Positions 1 through 12,400 of a stretch of 64,000 nt of DNA are shown piece after piece (the stretch's first letter is position 1; each line of letters starts with the position of its first letter). The notes under the pieces are model-generated. The model worked only from the letters and a program-made list of their open reading frames with translations, did not search any database and was not told the origin of the DNA. The DNA lies in contig NC_051451.1 in assembly GCF_001649575.2 (NCBI RefSeq), positions 28,660,365 through 28,724,364 on the forward strand, given 5' to 3'. Made by a program: the position numbers and the translations under genes. This DNA is from Kryptolebias marmoratus (lineage: Eukaryota; Chordata; Actinopteri; Cyprinodontiformes; Rivulidae).

Positions 1-140
1 AGAACAATCTGCAAGCAATCCAGCTTACATCACATCTCAGCTTTAAAAGCTCAACTCCACACTCTCTGTTTCTGAACTGAGAAAGCTCCTCGGATGAGAA
101 GCGAAACGTCTTCAGCTACAGAATAGAAGTCCAGTTGTTT
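1..140 (+). repeat. Repeat fragment with GAAGCGAAACGTCTTC block
   Basis: CTGAGAAAGCTCCTCGGATG, then AAGCGAAACGTCTTCAGC and GAAGTCCAGTTG, match a string common in fish retroelement-derived repeats. A related fragment is at 3430-3500. Confidence 0.45.
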
Positions 141-2564
141 TTGTTTTTTAACCTTTTTTTTTTAAATCAAATAGGAATAAATTTCTGTTGCAACGGAGCT
201 GATTCAGTGATAAACGTCAGACATTAATGCTTCTTTCTGACTGAACAACGAGAGCTTTAGTTTAAAAAATAATAAAACACCATTTAAGAGCACTCAGACA
301 TCACATCATGTACTTTATTAGTCAGCGCTGTGTAATAATCACTATTGATATTTGTTTTTATTTGCTTGGGAGCACAAGTACCATTTTACTTTAATCTTGA
401 TTTGTGCACAGACACCAGCTCTGTTACTCGTGCACACATTTATTTAGCCTAAACTCTTATCATCATATCCACAGAAGGAAAGTCTTTTTTTGCTGCTCAC
501 AACCAGAATAAAATAAGTACAAAGATAAATATTTACACAATAAAGGCAATATACAATATCATTATAGGCTTGTGCAGAAATGCAACTTTGGAGATAAAAC
601 AGTTGCAATAACTATGGAAGCATTTGTGCAAATTAGAGATCTACAGCAGCTAGATGTTCATCAGACGGCGGTGTGTAACTGCGTCCGGGGATCCAGGTTT
701 AGGAAACTCTTCTCAGATGTTTAGTGGGGAAGAAAAAGTTCTCCAGTCTGGATGTTTTGCATTTCACATTTCTGTACCTCCGGTCTGGACGGCCTGTGAT
801 GAGGTTGGACTGCTTGTGTTTGTAAAGATCCTCTGAAGTTCTGCTACAAACCTGCCGGTCTCACAGGGTGTGGACAGTTTGTGGGGGGGTGACTGTAATA
901 AAGGTGGAGCTGTAGTCAATGGAGAGCATCCTAACGTAGGAGTCTTTATTCTCCTGACGGGACAAGAAACCATGGAGTTCAGGAGCTGGAGAGTCTGAGG
1001 AGGACCTGTTGGGCCGGTGGACGAACTTCAGGGGGTTTATTTCACCTCATAGCTCACCTATGGATGAGTGGTTCATCCACCGGCTCTGAGGCTGGCAGTT
1101 TGATGTCCAGTCCATCAGTTTATCTCATTCAGCCACATCCTGATGGGGCTGTGGTCCTACATGCAGCAGGCAGTAACATCTCCAAAGAACCACAATCAAG
1201 TCTGAACATGGCAGAGATAAAACACAACGGATGGTTTAATGTGTGATTATTCTCTGATGAGTCTATGTTTTTTTCTGTAGATAAAACTGTTATCTGACTC
1301 CTAGAACAAAGCAGAATTAATCAAAGCAGCATGTTTTGACAAGTGTGGCTTTCTGATCTACTGGCTTGTCACTGATAATGTAAAAAATGAAGAATGGTTA
1401 AATTTTTAATGCAAGCAATGCTAAGTGAACTTACTTGTTGGGGAATTCTTTATTATTACAAGAGACACAAAAATCAATGTGCTGTAGTTGTGGTTGTAAC
1501 ATCTTAGCCACACTAAGCAACTAAAGCTGTTATCAGGGAAGGTTTACAGAGACCAGATGCTCCTTTTCTCAGAAACTCTGCACAGAAAGAAAAGACGGAG
1601 AGTAGATATTTAACTTGGACTCATTACAGCTTTAATTGTCTGTCTTCATCTGGCAGAAAATCCCTTCTCTGCACCGAATCAGAGAACCATTCATTCATTT
1701 TTAATAAAAGCCTTCAAAAAGAAAGGCAACCGTTTCAAATTCCCTCTTCTGTGCTCTTAAAGCCAAGCAAGGCATAAATGGAATATATGTATAGATTTGC
1801 TACAGAGTTTTATTTTTGCAATAAAATACGTGTTTAAGTGGAGCCAAATGGGCTGAACCCGGTGTTGGAACAGAAGGACCCGAGCTGCCCCAAGAGACTG
1901 AAAGAGTTAACCTACAAGGGATGAAATATTTAAAAAAACTGTGATTACTGCAGACCTGTGGTCTTTATTATTAACACTGACTCGTATTTTAAAATCCTAT
2001 GTCCATTAATGTAGCTTAAGATACTATAATTTATATTTTTCACAACATCTTTAGTTAATAAAGCTGAAAGATGTCTTGATAAAAGGTATTTTCTTTATTG
2101 ATTAGCCAAAATATCTTATTGTTTAAAGAGGAAAAAGGCAGAGATCACTTTGCACTGAAAGTATGTAAATTATAAGTTATTTTTCTTTGTAAATATTAGA
2201 TTTTACTGCATTAGCATTGAGTTTAAAAAAACAGATGTTTTTTCCAACTATTTTTCCTGCAGGAGGTGCATCCTTACAGCGTGTGGATCGGGTCAGAACC
2301 CTGGTTTGGCTTGTAACTGTTTGACAGTCTGCTTCCTTCAGTTTTACGTATCGTTACTGTAAATGTCACCCAGCCTGTAACAGATGGAAGCAGCTGCATG
2401 TTTACTTTGGATGCTTTGCTTTCAATAAAAATGAAGCCAATAAAACAGAATGTGAAGCAGAGATCTGTGACAGCTGCACTAAAAGCTAATTTTGTAGCAT
2501 GATGCTGCAGCATAAGATAAAAATATTCTTTTATTTTTCTTGGTTAAGACCTTTTTACTTATCT

Positions 2565-2700
2565 GGAATCTCCATCCATCTGTTTTCTTCACTACCTGTT
2601 CCATGCAGGGTCGTGGGAGCCGTGTTTTCTCATCACCTCACTGCTTCTGTTAGTCCTTCCTGACCTCCAGGCCGGACAGAAGCAACCATAAAGCCTCACT
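2565..2700 (+). repeat. CCATCCATCTGTTTTCTTC-type repeat fragment
   Basis: CCATCCATCTGTTTTCTTCAC, then GCAGGGTCGTGGGAGCC and a CCTTCCTGACC-CAGGCCGGACAGAAG-like tail, follow a very common teleost repeat. No coding part is present. Confidence 0.4.
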
Positions 2701-3429
2701 TATAACCCAGAGATCAGTGGAGTTGCTGCTGGTTCTGGTCTAAAATCAGTAAAATTCAGCTACTATGTTTAAACACGTTGATTTCATATCTAAAAACACA
2801 TTTAAATAAAAAGTATTTATAGGAAAGATGATGAACATTTTATCCAACAGTTTTATGGTGAAGCTCATCAATGATAACATAGTTTTAAGTTTAGACCTTC
2901 AGTATTTTAAAAGGGGCTTATTATTTAAAAAAATTCCTCTTTTTGCTGGCCAGCTGGAAGCTCTTAGAACTCCAACCTCCAGTGTTCCTGAATGAATAAG
3001 AAATCTAAGTGAAGAAAGAGAAGTGAATGTGCTTTACTTCACTGAGCATTAAATCACCACCACTTCACATTGTTGAGAATTCACCCCATTGATTAAACAC
3101 GCTGCATGGATTATATGTTAGTGGGTGCGAGTCCCACGATTCCAGCAGCTAAAAAGCCTCCCATGAAGAAAGAAATAAGACCCGATTCAGCCTTTGGTTT
3201 CTTCCAAATCCACCAGCTTCGTGGAGGACTCTGTCAGGTTCTCCTTTTGGTCTTTCTCCTGAGATTTTCCTGCTCATGTGTCTGTTTTAAAGCTTGTGGG
3301 TTGCATTGTGAGGTGAGGTTGGTTTATAGTTGTCAAAATTAATGCAGAGAATAAAACATAAAGGTAGATGAATAAGAAGGGATGAAGTCATTGGGTTCTC
3401 CAGGAAGGGAACAAGCTTGAGAATCTGCA

Positions 3430-3500
3430 CAGTTCAGCTTCAAACTGAGAAAGCTGCTTGGATGAGAAGAGAAACTTCGACTGCTGAAGATTTGAATCTT
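3430..3500 (+). repeat. Second GAGAAAGCTGCTTGGATGAG fragment
   Basis: GAGAAAGCTGCTTGGATGAG plus AAGAGAAACTTCGACTGC parallels the block at 75-115. Only about 60 bp is recognisable. Confidence 0.4.
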
Positions 3501-5565
3501 TTAGGGTGGGGGTTAGAAAAACCAAGTTCTTAAAGAAAAAATAAGTTTATTTCATGCATGCCCTCTGTTACTTTGTTCCTTACAAATAATAAATACAAAT
3601 AATCTGTTTGTTTTACTCCATCCTGATTCTGTTGCTGTTAAACTTTTATGATGTTCAGAACTGAGAGGAAATTATGCAGTAAAAAGGGTTAAAGATAGAA
3701 AAGCTGCACCTGTTTTGGGAGAATCTTTAACCAAACCGAAACAGTTGTTTCTGTATGAGATCTCGTAATGTGAACACATGTTTCATAAGGACAGAGAAAA
3801 AGATCCACAGTAAATGACAGAGGAAAAAAACATTTAAAAGTGTATTTGGAAGAGTGCAGACATGTGTGACCATCCATACTTTCACCAAAGTTTAATTATT
3901 CTTCACGCCTGAACCTGCGTTGTAAACATAATAAATGGTTTGGAAACTTAAAACAAAAAGGCTAAAAGTTTTACAGAAACACTGAAGTTCACAACACTGT
4001 AGAATTATTCAAATGTGACTGTAAATGTCAAATAGAAGTTTTATATGTTTTAGCACGTCAGGTGTTTCCTGGGACTCAGCCAGAACACCTGATGAAGACT
4101 TCTTCATCATCCCAGTGAGTGTTATATTAATGTTAGTAAAGCTCATTAATGACTCTGACGTGTTTCTGGTCTTTTATCTAAATGGTTTCAAACATATAAA
4201 GTGGCCTTAATGCAACCTGTGCTTTAAAGCTCCAGTTTTCTGACCTTGTGTCTGTTTGCTCAGGACTCTCCCCGGTGCAGGAACGTGGAGCAGAGGGCGT
4301 CTCTGCAGGGATAACCGCGCTGAGCCGGCAGCTCACACATCATTCAGACATGCGTTCACACGGTGGTGTCATGCAGAGTTCACACCCAGCAGCTCCGAGC
4401 AGGTGGACACAGAAACCTCTGCAGGTAGCCTGAGGTGCGATCAGCACCTGGTCATGTGGGTGTTTGCATGAGCAGCATCAGATTGCTGTGGTCAGTGTGA
4501 ACAAGCTTCCAGTGTGTGTTTGTTGGATTTGCATTTTGGTTGAGGCTGCTTTAGTCTCCCTGAGCAGGGTTTGGTTTTACTTCATCACATCTGAGTCCAA
4601 CATTACTTGATTTGATGCTTTGGTGTCAGAAATAATAAATATATATTCTGGGTTATTAACTGTACTTTTATTTATTTAAAAAAAAACTTTTATCCTGGTT
4701 TTCATAAAGCAGCTCAAGGTTTCATTCCTCCTCATCCAGGAACAGATAAGATGCTGAACCTTCAAGCTCTCAGGCCTCATCATTACACAAACTTTCAACT
4801 GGCTGCTGAAAGTAAAAAGCAACAAAACACAACAGAATCAAAGAATCACTTTAAGTACAAATTGTTTTGTGTAACTAAACAAATGTTTTCTTGTTAAATT
4901 TTCTGTCAGTTAATTGCTTGACGAGTTCGGGAAGGTTATAAAAATAATAATTTCCTTTAAATAATTAACTTTCATGTCTAGAAATTCAACTCAAGCAACT
5001 GTTCAGATGTCTTTTTTAAATGCTTATTAATGTGGAGATTTGCACGAGCACCAGAGGAGAGGCTGAGACGCGTTTGACTGATGAAGCTCTTTAAATCAGA
5101 TTTCGGTGATGAATCACATGGCTGATTCTGTCGCGTCGACACCACTTGTACTTCTACAACAGAGCGGCTCTTCTGATTGTTCTGATTGGTTCGTAGTTCA
5201 GGGAACAATTATCGTCTAATCAGCTGGAATATAATCTGAAAGAATCCATTTCATCGGAAATGAGATCCACATGACAGGAAATCAGTTTCTCAGCATGCAG
5301 AAGCACAAATCATTAATCCTTTCGCTGTTTCCACCTGATTTACCAACCAGTCATGCACATACATCACACCAGCACAACCTGTGGAAGAGGAGTTGGTTCC
5401 AATAAGCTTTAATGCTTTGCTTGTTTAGAGTTTTTACATGATTTATGACTTTATTAAGATGCTCTGTGACATTTACCTTGGAAACTGGGTCAGTTGGTAT
5501 CAGTGAAGTGGTCCTGACAGCCCTGACATGTGGCCCATGCTGCTGAATTATTCACACATGGAAGA

Positions 5566-5686
5566 TGTCTCTCTGTGTGTCTCTGTGTGTCTCTCTGTGT
5601 GTCTCTCTGTGTGTCTCTGTGTGTGTCTCTGTGTGTCTCTGTGTCTCTGTGTGTGTCTCTGTGTCTCTCTCTCTGTGTCTCTGTGT
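5566..5686 (+). repeat. (TCTGTGTG/TCTC)n microsatellite
   Basis: Impure TCTGTGTGTC/TCTCTGTG repeat of about 120 bp. Long frames on both strands here are repeat artefacts. Confidence 0.95.
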
Positions 5687-5773
5687 TTGTTATCAAAACG
5701 TCTCATGAAGCTCTGGACAGATTTAAATGAACGTCTACAGCTGACCTGATTCAAGATGGCTACCACAGCTAAC

Positions 5774-6113
5774 TGTCAGGGTTTGGGTTTATGTTGTGTT
5801 TTCTGTGTTTATCCCGTCTTAGTTCAGTTCTTGTTCCTCGTGTTTTCCTGCCACGCCCATCTGCACCTGCCTACAGTTGTAATCACTCACCTGCTGGTTC
5901 ATTGTCGTACCCTCACCTCCCCGATGTGCAGTCCATCCTTCTGGTTGTTGTAGCTTCTCGACGCCTCTGTCTCCTGGTTGTCTTGTTCCTGGTTTAGTTT
6001 AGGTTTTGTTTGCTGCCCCGTCAGCTTTTTGTTTTTTTGTTTCTAAATAAATGAATTTATTTTCATCATGAGTCTGTATACTGGGTTTGCCTCCTTCACC
6101 CCACACCATGACA
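5774..6113 (+). mobile_element. Candidate solo LTR
   Basis: The 340-bp segment begins TGTCAGGG and ends CCATGACA, so its termini are the short inverted pair TGTCA/TGACA expected of an LTR. The flanks are CTAAC (5769-5773) and CCAAC (6114-6118), a 5-bp target duplication with one mismatch. An AATAAA-type signal at ~6044 and a T-rich, then TG-rich tail lie in the 3' part, where LTR poly(A) signals occur. There is no internal retroelement region beside it. A non-LTR repeat with chance ends is the alternative. Confidence 0.5.
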
Positions 6114-6139
6114 CCAACTGATGCTGAAAAAGACAAAAA

Positions 6140-6440
6140 CAACTATAATTTAGTCAGGAATACAGATATTACACTAATATTTGGTGTAGTAGCTGAGACT
6201 GATCCCAAACACACATTCTAACTGTTTGATTTAAAGAACTTTGTTTAATATTTGAAGTCAAGTCTGTTGGCCTGTTAGCAAAATATCTCATATAAAAGGC
6301 TTCTACTTCAGTCTATTTTAGAGACATTGAGCTAAAACATGGTGTGGTAGTAGCAGAGAGTCATCCCACATTATCATCATTATTTTAAAGGTTTGACCAA
6401 AACAACAGCAACTCGTTTCTCATCAGAAGATTATGTGAGA
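6140..6440 (+). repeat. F1 repeat, rearranged copy
   Basis: The ATATTTGGTGTAGTAGCTGAG block comes first, then a second start-type block (CTGTTAGCAAAATATCTCAT) and another GTGTGGTAGTAGCAGAGAG block. This looks like two overlapping or tandemly truncated copies of the family. Confidence 0.5.
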
Positions 6441-7277
6441 ACAAAACTTTGGTATATGTTTTTCTTTCAACACAGCTAGACTTTTTAATTCCCTCATTTT
6501 TGTTCTACAACCTGTAATTAAACTGCTGCGTTCTGGTTAAAATGTAATTAACCTTTAAAAAAAACAGCAAAACAACAAAAAACTAAAACCTTGTCAGGAA
6601 AGGACAGATGATGAAAACCCAGGGCTCGGTCTAAAAACAGAACAAAACAAAAAAACATTCATCAGAGCGACGCCAAAGATGCCAAAATAAAGTCTAAATA
6701 TTCCATCCTACACCAGAAACTTTAATTCGGTTAAGAAAAAAATAAATATTCAACCAGAACCCAGCGAGTGGTTCTGCTTGCTTATTACTCAAATTCCTGT
6801 CAGGCAATAAAACGTGAAAAAGGCTGAAGGGGATGAATCTCCTTCCAAGGCACACTGGCTCCACTGAAGTTAATTAAAAACAAACAGTTTCCAGGAGGCT
6901 TTCATTAATTTAAACATGTTGGACTTTCATGATTGTTTATGCAAACGGGCAGGAAAAAAAGGAGCAAGCATAATAAATAATATTATAAACTGACTTAAAA
7001 GTTACTTCAAGCACAAAAACACACATATCAAAAACAAACGTTATTTTTACATTATTCTTTTAGCTGTATGCATACCTTTTAGGAAAATGTTCCCTCAGTT
7101 CAGCATATAAAACAGTGTTTCTCTGAAATATTCAGCTTTTTACCCAGTTATGGTTGTTTGTTTTCCACTATTTAGCTGTTTGTTTGCTTCATTTTCAAGA
7201 TGTTTTTTGCTGCCTTAACTCCACTGCTTTGTTCACACTGAAGATGAAGATGAAGAGTAGTTGTCCATCTCTCACTA

Positions 7278-7279
<2 letters not shown>

Positions 7280-7309
<30 letters not shown>
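7280..7309. repeat. (AT)n microsatellite
   Basis: Pure TA dinucleotides for about 30 bp. Confidence 0.95.
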
Positions 7310-7312
<3 letters not shown>

Positions 7313-8289
7313 TCTTATTTTTTCCAGCAGAGTGTTTCAGTTAAATGCTTTCAGCTGCCTCCGTTTACTTCATGTCCATCACTTAAGGAAGCAGAACTGA
7401 AGCTACAGTTTGTCCTGCATATTTTAAACAGATACTGATAATAAACAGGACAACTCTTTTCATTTAGTAGTTTGATTTTAAAGCCAGAATCCCAGCAGTC
7501 TCTTCACAGAAAGCCTCGTTCAGTAATGTTCTCCTCTTCTTGTGGCGTGCAGTAACAGAGACAAAAACAAATCCACTTTACAGCAAATAAAGAGGAACTA
7601 TGTGGACTTTCTCTCATTTATAGCTGTATTCTGATGGCCAAACCTAATAACATGTAGGATTGTTACTGTTTTTGCAAAGAAAAGGACATTTTGTTCTTTA
7701 TAATCAGTTCTAGTGTCAAAGGGAAGTGGCATCAGGACACTCAGGAGGATTTGCCACATTCCAGCCTTCCTTCAGCGTATTTTTGTTCTTTGTGTTGTTT
7801 TGATCTCCAGCTCTCTAAACCAGAGAGTAACAAGTGCAGCACGCGAGCAGACGGGCTTTAACTCCCTCAGGCTCAGGCGCCATCACCGTGTCTAAAAAGT
7901 GCTGCGCTGCATAAAAAGGTGCAGAAACAAAACAAAATCCAAATCTTCCAGAAAAAAAAGCTCTCACCTTTGTTGCTTTGCCTGCAGATACAAATAACTT
8001 CAAAGATCTGTCAGCTGAAACCAAAAATCCCCTAAAAGCATTTCCTTGTCTTCTGTTTCTTTTATTTGCAGGGATGAGGGCCGGATGAATGCAGGACAGG
8101 TTGAGCAGGTTGGGGGATTCCTCCACTGCTGCAATTACAGAAGTGCTCAAAGTTGGTGTGAGCAGCTTCCAGCTCCTCCGTCTGCAACGTCTGACTTTAG
8201 AAAACAAAAAGAATTTTAACAAACGTAATCTTCAACTTTAAAATGTGGAATAATTATGATGTTGTGTGGATATTATAACACAAATCCAT

Positions 8290-8720
8290 GAAAACCCCCG
8301 CTCCGTACGTGTGAATTTGCATTATGTGCTGTGCATTATGTTTTTAAATTATAGGCCAGAGAACAGATTACAGGCCTGCTGAAATGACTGATAAATGTAC
8401 TGCGAGTCCATTTGCAAAAGCCGATACTTCCACGTACTCAGAACTTTATTGAATCCGCTGTGAGCCATCAGCACAGTTTTTGCAGAGCCTTAAAAGCAAA
8501 TAAATATGCAAACACAGCACATTTATTTAAAAAAGCCTTTATATGCCATTAAATATTTAGAGGCTCCGCATAAAATAGTCATAGGCGATGTAAACAATGG
8601 ACACCCACACGTGTACAACTACTCGCCTGTACTCTGATTTCACATTTGAAGCATTAAATTAATTCACCATGATGTTTATTTGCGTATTATAGCCTTTCAT
8701 CCTCTCACCTGCCTGTTTTC
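8290..8720. promoter_or_regulatory. Candidate conserved non-coding element upstream of hs3st1
   Basis: A repeat-free stretch with many developmental-factor-like words: TTTGCATTATGTGC, AATATGCAAAC (octamer-like), TGTAAACAATGG (forkhead/SOX-like), several ATTA cores and a CACGTGT E-box near 8610. It lies 11 kb before the CpG promoter. Conservation cannot be judged from one sequence, so the call rests on texture only. Confidence 0.25.
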
Positions 8721-9155
8721 TCTTCATCTGTGTTGTTATTTACCTGCAGACCTTTATTATTAATGATGCAAGGTTAGGCTTCAAAACCTCAAACTAGATT
8801 CAAACAAAACAAAAAGGACGTTTCTGTCGCTGAAATGTTATATTGTAAAAAGTATCTGCTCTCTTTTAAATTGATCTTCCTTTTTTTAAAGTTTTCCATG
8901 ACCCTGAGCTTTCCTTTACGATAAAGACATCAGCAACATCAGGACCGGTTGAAGTTTAATGTATTTAATTGTTTTACCAGCAGTTTTCTCTACACCAACA
9001 TTATTTTGTGTGAATTTCATTTTGCTCTGATTGCAATAAAAACTGTTGAAATGTCATCATGCAGTGCAACAGATCTGAGCCCAGATCCAGATGACTTTAA
9101 AGCAGCTGCAGCCAACCCGACGGACTCTCAGGAGACTACAACAGAATCAGAGTTG

Positions 9156-10044
9156 GGCTGCAAAAGTATTCACATCCTTGGTATTCTTTCTGCTTTGTTG
9201 TTTCACAACCTGGGATTTCAATCATTTTTAACTTGAGTAAAAGTAATGAACCAACACTAAATACTCTAGATTTATGAAGTTAATTTAAAGTATAAAAGTG
9301 AAAAATGGTGCATCTTATTTAAGATTCAAACAGCATAAATCAACGTGTTCTGACGGCCTCCAGAATCAACTGCAGTCCAACACCTCTAAGTCGTAAAATT
9401 TACCACCCAGCAAGAGACATCATGAAGACCAAGGACCTCTCCACACACAGAGACACAGCTGTGGAGAAGAACAGATCAGGAACCAGAACCCTGAAGATCC
9501 ACAGAGCTCCATTAAATCCATCATTAGGAAACAGAAAGATGATGTCACCACAGCAAACCTGCCAGGAGAGGCTCGACCACCAGGAGGACATGAATCAGAG
9601 GGACATCCAGGAGGACATTAATCAGAGGGACATCCAGGAGGACAAAGATAACCCTGATGGAGCTGAGAGATGGAGGATCTGTCCTCAGGACCACTAGAAG
9701 CTTCATGGAGGAGAAACATGTGGAAGAAGCTGCTGGGGTCAGATGAGACCAAACAGCAAGAACATCCCTACAGTGAAGCACGGTGGTGGCAGCATCATGC
9801 TGTGGGGACTGAGAAACTGGTCAGAGTTGGAGAAAAATACAGAGAAATTCTTCCAGAGACATGAGACAGGGACAGAGGTCCACCTTCCAGCAGGACAATG
9901 AGCCTAAACCCTCTGCTGAAGAACCAGTTGAAGGTCCTGGAATGGTCCAATCAAAGCCCAGACCTCAGTCCTTGTTTGATCCACAATCTATGTGATGATA
10001 AAACAAAATGAGAGAACCAATGGGGAGGTTAAAACCTTTGCATT
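9156..10044 (+). mobile_element. Tc1/mariner-like transposon relic
   Basis: The left end carries a Tc1-type terminal sequence, GCAAAAGTATTCAC, and the right end an eroded complement near 10026-10040. Between them, on the + strand, are broken pieces of a Tc1 transposase: N-terminal helix-turn-helix-like DNA about 9400-9560; a W-K-K-x-L-x-S-D-E-T block about 9721-9756, the second catalytic Asp region; a GGTGGTGGCAGCATCATGC block at ~9782; an F-x-Q-D-N block about 9886-9900; and an S-P-D-L-S-P block about 9955-9975. Stops and frameshifts make it non-functional. An internal 27-bp tandem duplication lies at 9588-9641. Confidence 0.8.
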
Positions 10045-11232
10045 CCTCTGTCTGGTGCTAAGAAGAAATTATTTGTCTCAACATATCTGCTCTAAAGTTC
10101 CCCTATAACTTATTCTAATTCTAATAACTTATTCTAACAGTACATTATATCACACAGATACCACATAACTTTTGTTAGTTTCAACTTTTTATTTTGAGCC
10201 CTGAATTGTTAAATTATAAATATATATCTTAACGTACATATATAATTTTGTTGCCAAGATAAAGTGTGTTTTCCCCACTCCTTTGATTGACCTACTTTTC
10301 CGGATGCTAATAAGTCAGGAACGACACGTTTGCTGTAGTCTTGTCATATTTGCTGTAAGTAGGCCGACAGCTCGCTCCTTTCAGACCCGTTCCTTGATAC
10401 TTCCTCTGTTTTTCAGGCTGGTGGAAAATATGAAGAAGGGGAAATGCTTCTGTTTCTTTTGTCTTCTGGTTGCACTGGTGACAATTTCAATATTTAGCAC
10501 CGTTTCATTTAAGTCGTTGGCCTTATCACTTTTATTCAAATGAGGTCAGTGTGTAAAAATACCTGAAGCACGTTGTGGCTCACATGGAGAAACTTGGCAG
10601 AACGCTGAGAATGAGTTCAGCTTCTCCCACATTCAGCCTGAGGTTCAAGAACTGCTGAACCTGAACCCAGTCGGAGTCAGATAATGACTCAGGTCTGCTG
10701 TTTGATACTTATTGTTAACATGTTTTTGTTGCTGTATTTTTTCTGCCCTTTGGGATCTTTTTTAGTTTCTTCTTTTCTGCTCTTTGTATCAGAATAGTTC
10801 AGTTACTTTGTTTGTCAGATGTTATTTTTTTCATGGTCATTGTGTTTAATCAACCTTTTATTTAAACAGGTCAGTCAGTTGAGAACAAATTCTCATTTTC
10901 AATAATGACCTGGCCAAGAGGCAGCAGAAACTAAAAGCTAAGACGGCACAGCAGACAACCAAACATCTAATCACATATAAGTAACAGTACAACAACAAAA
11001 TGTGAAGCTGTTCCCTTCGCTGCTCACACCTGTAATTAATCTACAACCACTCAGCTGCTCTCACTCTACAATCAACTTTTTATCAGGCTTATTTATCAGA
11101 GTTACTCTTCTGTTGAGTTCTGCAGGTTTTTTTTAACCTTATATAATTAAACTCTTTGGATTTATACATGCATGCATATTTTTGGTCCACCCCAGTTGCC
11201 TCAGGTACATGGACTAATGATACCAATAAAAC
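10045..11232. other. Spacer, no gene seen
   Basis: AT-rich spacer between the Tc1 relic and the SINE; only the short repeat at 10845-10990 is recognisable. Confidence 0.55.
10845..10990 (+). repeat. TTTATTTAAACAGGTCAGTC-type repeat fragment
   Basis: TTTTATTTAAACAGGTCAGT, TTGAGAACAAATTCTCATTT and TGACCTGGCCAAGAGGCAGC form a string found in many vertebrate interspersed repeats. A related minus-strand piece (CCTGCCTGGTTAAATAAAG) is at ~34473-34492. Confidence 0.45.
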
Positions 11233-11432
11233 ACGGCAGCTGTGGATCAGTGGTTAGAAGAGTCATCCTCCCATGAGAGAGTCGGAGGTTTGATTCCTGG
11301 CAGCAGTCGAGACCCTGAACCCCTCACTGCCTCCGATGAGTCCCGTCGGTGTATGAATGTGATTTAAAGCACTGATTCGTCTCTGCAGAATGATTTGTTC
11401 AGATAAGTTTTGTATAACTGTAGCAGAGTGCT

Positions 11433-11470
<38 letters not shown>

Positions 11471-11560
11471 ACGGGGAAACGAGGGCAGATTGTGTGTAAA
11501 GTGCTTTGAGTAGCCCAGTTGGCTATAAACGTGCTATAGACGTAGAGTCCATTCATCATT
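11233..11560 (+). mobile_element. tRNA-derived SINE copy with internal (GT)n
   Basis: The head resembles a degenerate tRNA promoter: a GTGGATCAGTGGTTAGAAG A-box-like stretch (11242-11260) and GAGGTTTGATTCC B-box-like stretch (11285-11297). The body (CCCTCACTGC, then GTGTATGAATGTGA at ~11350) and tail (TAAAGTGCTTTGAGT at ~11498, ending GAGTCCATTCATCATT) match a layout I know from common teleost SINEs. A (GT)n tract at 11435-11469 interrupts it. It should not be read as a functional tRNA gene. Confidence 0.7.
11435..11469 (+). repeat. (GT)n microsatellite within the SINE
   Basis: Pure GT dinucleotides for about 35 bp, interrupting the SINE body. Confidence 0.95.
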
Positions 11561-11659
11561 TAATAAAACATGATTTTAAAGACATTATGATTAATTTAAC
11601 AAATTCACTAACTATCTTTAATGTGCTAAAGATCAAACAGTTATTTCAGCATATTTTCT

Positions 11660-11941
11660 CCCCCTGGTGCCCTGGGTGGTAATGACCCCACATAGGAAGT
11701 CAGAAGTCTTATATCTGTCTGTTAGCAAAATATGTCATGAATCACTGGATTAACTTTTATGAAAGTCTCAGACAATTGTTGGATGTGCAGCTAGAACTGC
11801 CAACCTGATTCAAAATGACTGCCGCAGCCAGTTTACAGATGTTGGACTAATATTTGGTGTGGTAGTAGCTGACAGTCAGCCCATCACATATTCCAAGGGC
11901 ATTCAGTGTGGCGGGCAACATGCATTCTTTCAAAGAATACC
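11660..11941 (+). repeat. F1 repeat copy
   Basis: CTGTCTGTTAGCAAAATATG, a TTGGATGTGCAGCTAGAACT block, ATATTTGGTGTGGTAGTAGC and the terminal GGCGGGCAACATGCATTC occur in the family order. Confidence 0.65.
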
Positions 11942-12129
11942 AGTTCATGAATTTGAGAGCGAGATGAGCTGCAGTGAGTTAAGTAGTTAGTTTCTTATCT
12001 TAAAATAAGAAACTTTTATCAGATGGAGATTCTCTCCCCCTCATACTGCAGTATTATTCAGCAGATAACAGCTTCTGGTTTAATGTGGCACCCCAAAATT
12101 ATTAGAAGCCCTCCCAAAACTTTCAGGAA

Positions 12130-12400
12130 ACACCCCAGTCCAGCTTCAAATTCAGGCTCCACATCATGAATACTCTGCCTCTGTGCTCCACCCAGGACCT
12201 CCATATGCAGCCGTCACAATAATAACTTCGCTGCAGAAGTTTTTAATGCTCATAATCTTCCATGACCTATGACACGTAACAAGGAGACCACAGCCTCTTT
12301 AATAACACCCGAGGAAAAGTCCAGAACCCTGTAGAGACCATCCATGTTGGAGCTGATTGATGTCGTTCTGGGGTCAGCATCCAGTCTGAAGAAAATATAA
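12130..12400 (-). repeat. GATGTGG-block repeat, diverged copy
   Basis: The complement contains ACATGGATGGTCT, a GGTCCTGGGTGGAGCACAG block and GTATTCATGATGTGGAGCC, in the order seen at 61870-62075. It is more diverged than the other copies. Confidence 0.4.

Larger units (their letters stand above)
141..5565. other. Upstream spacer, no gene seen
   Basis: AT-rich, low-complexity spacer. Apart from the small repeat fragments listed at 2565 and 3430, I see no exon with splice signals, RNA gene or intact element. Frames here are 60-80 codons and show no domain. Confidence 0.6.
6441..9155. other. Spacer, no gene seen
   Basis: Holds the (AT)n tract and the candidate element at 8290-8720. A 135-codon minus frame at 7815-8222 starts at an ATG but has no recognisable domain, no splice context and ordinary spacer composition; it is taken as chance. 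Confidence 0.55.

Noticed and set aside
5528..5766. Cys/Val- and Arg/Asp-rich frames
   Set aside because: Translations of the TCTGTG microsatellite.
7815..8222. 135-codon minus-strand frame
   Set aside because: No recognisable domain, no splice or promoter context, spacer-like composition; consistent with chance.
11242..11300. tRNA gene
   Set aside because: A/B-box-like words are present but the cloverleaf is degenerate and the downstream body is that of a SINE.
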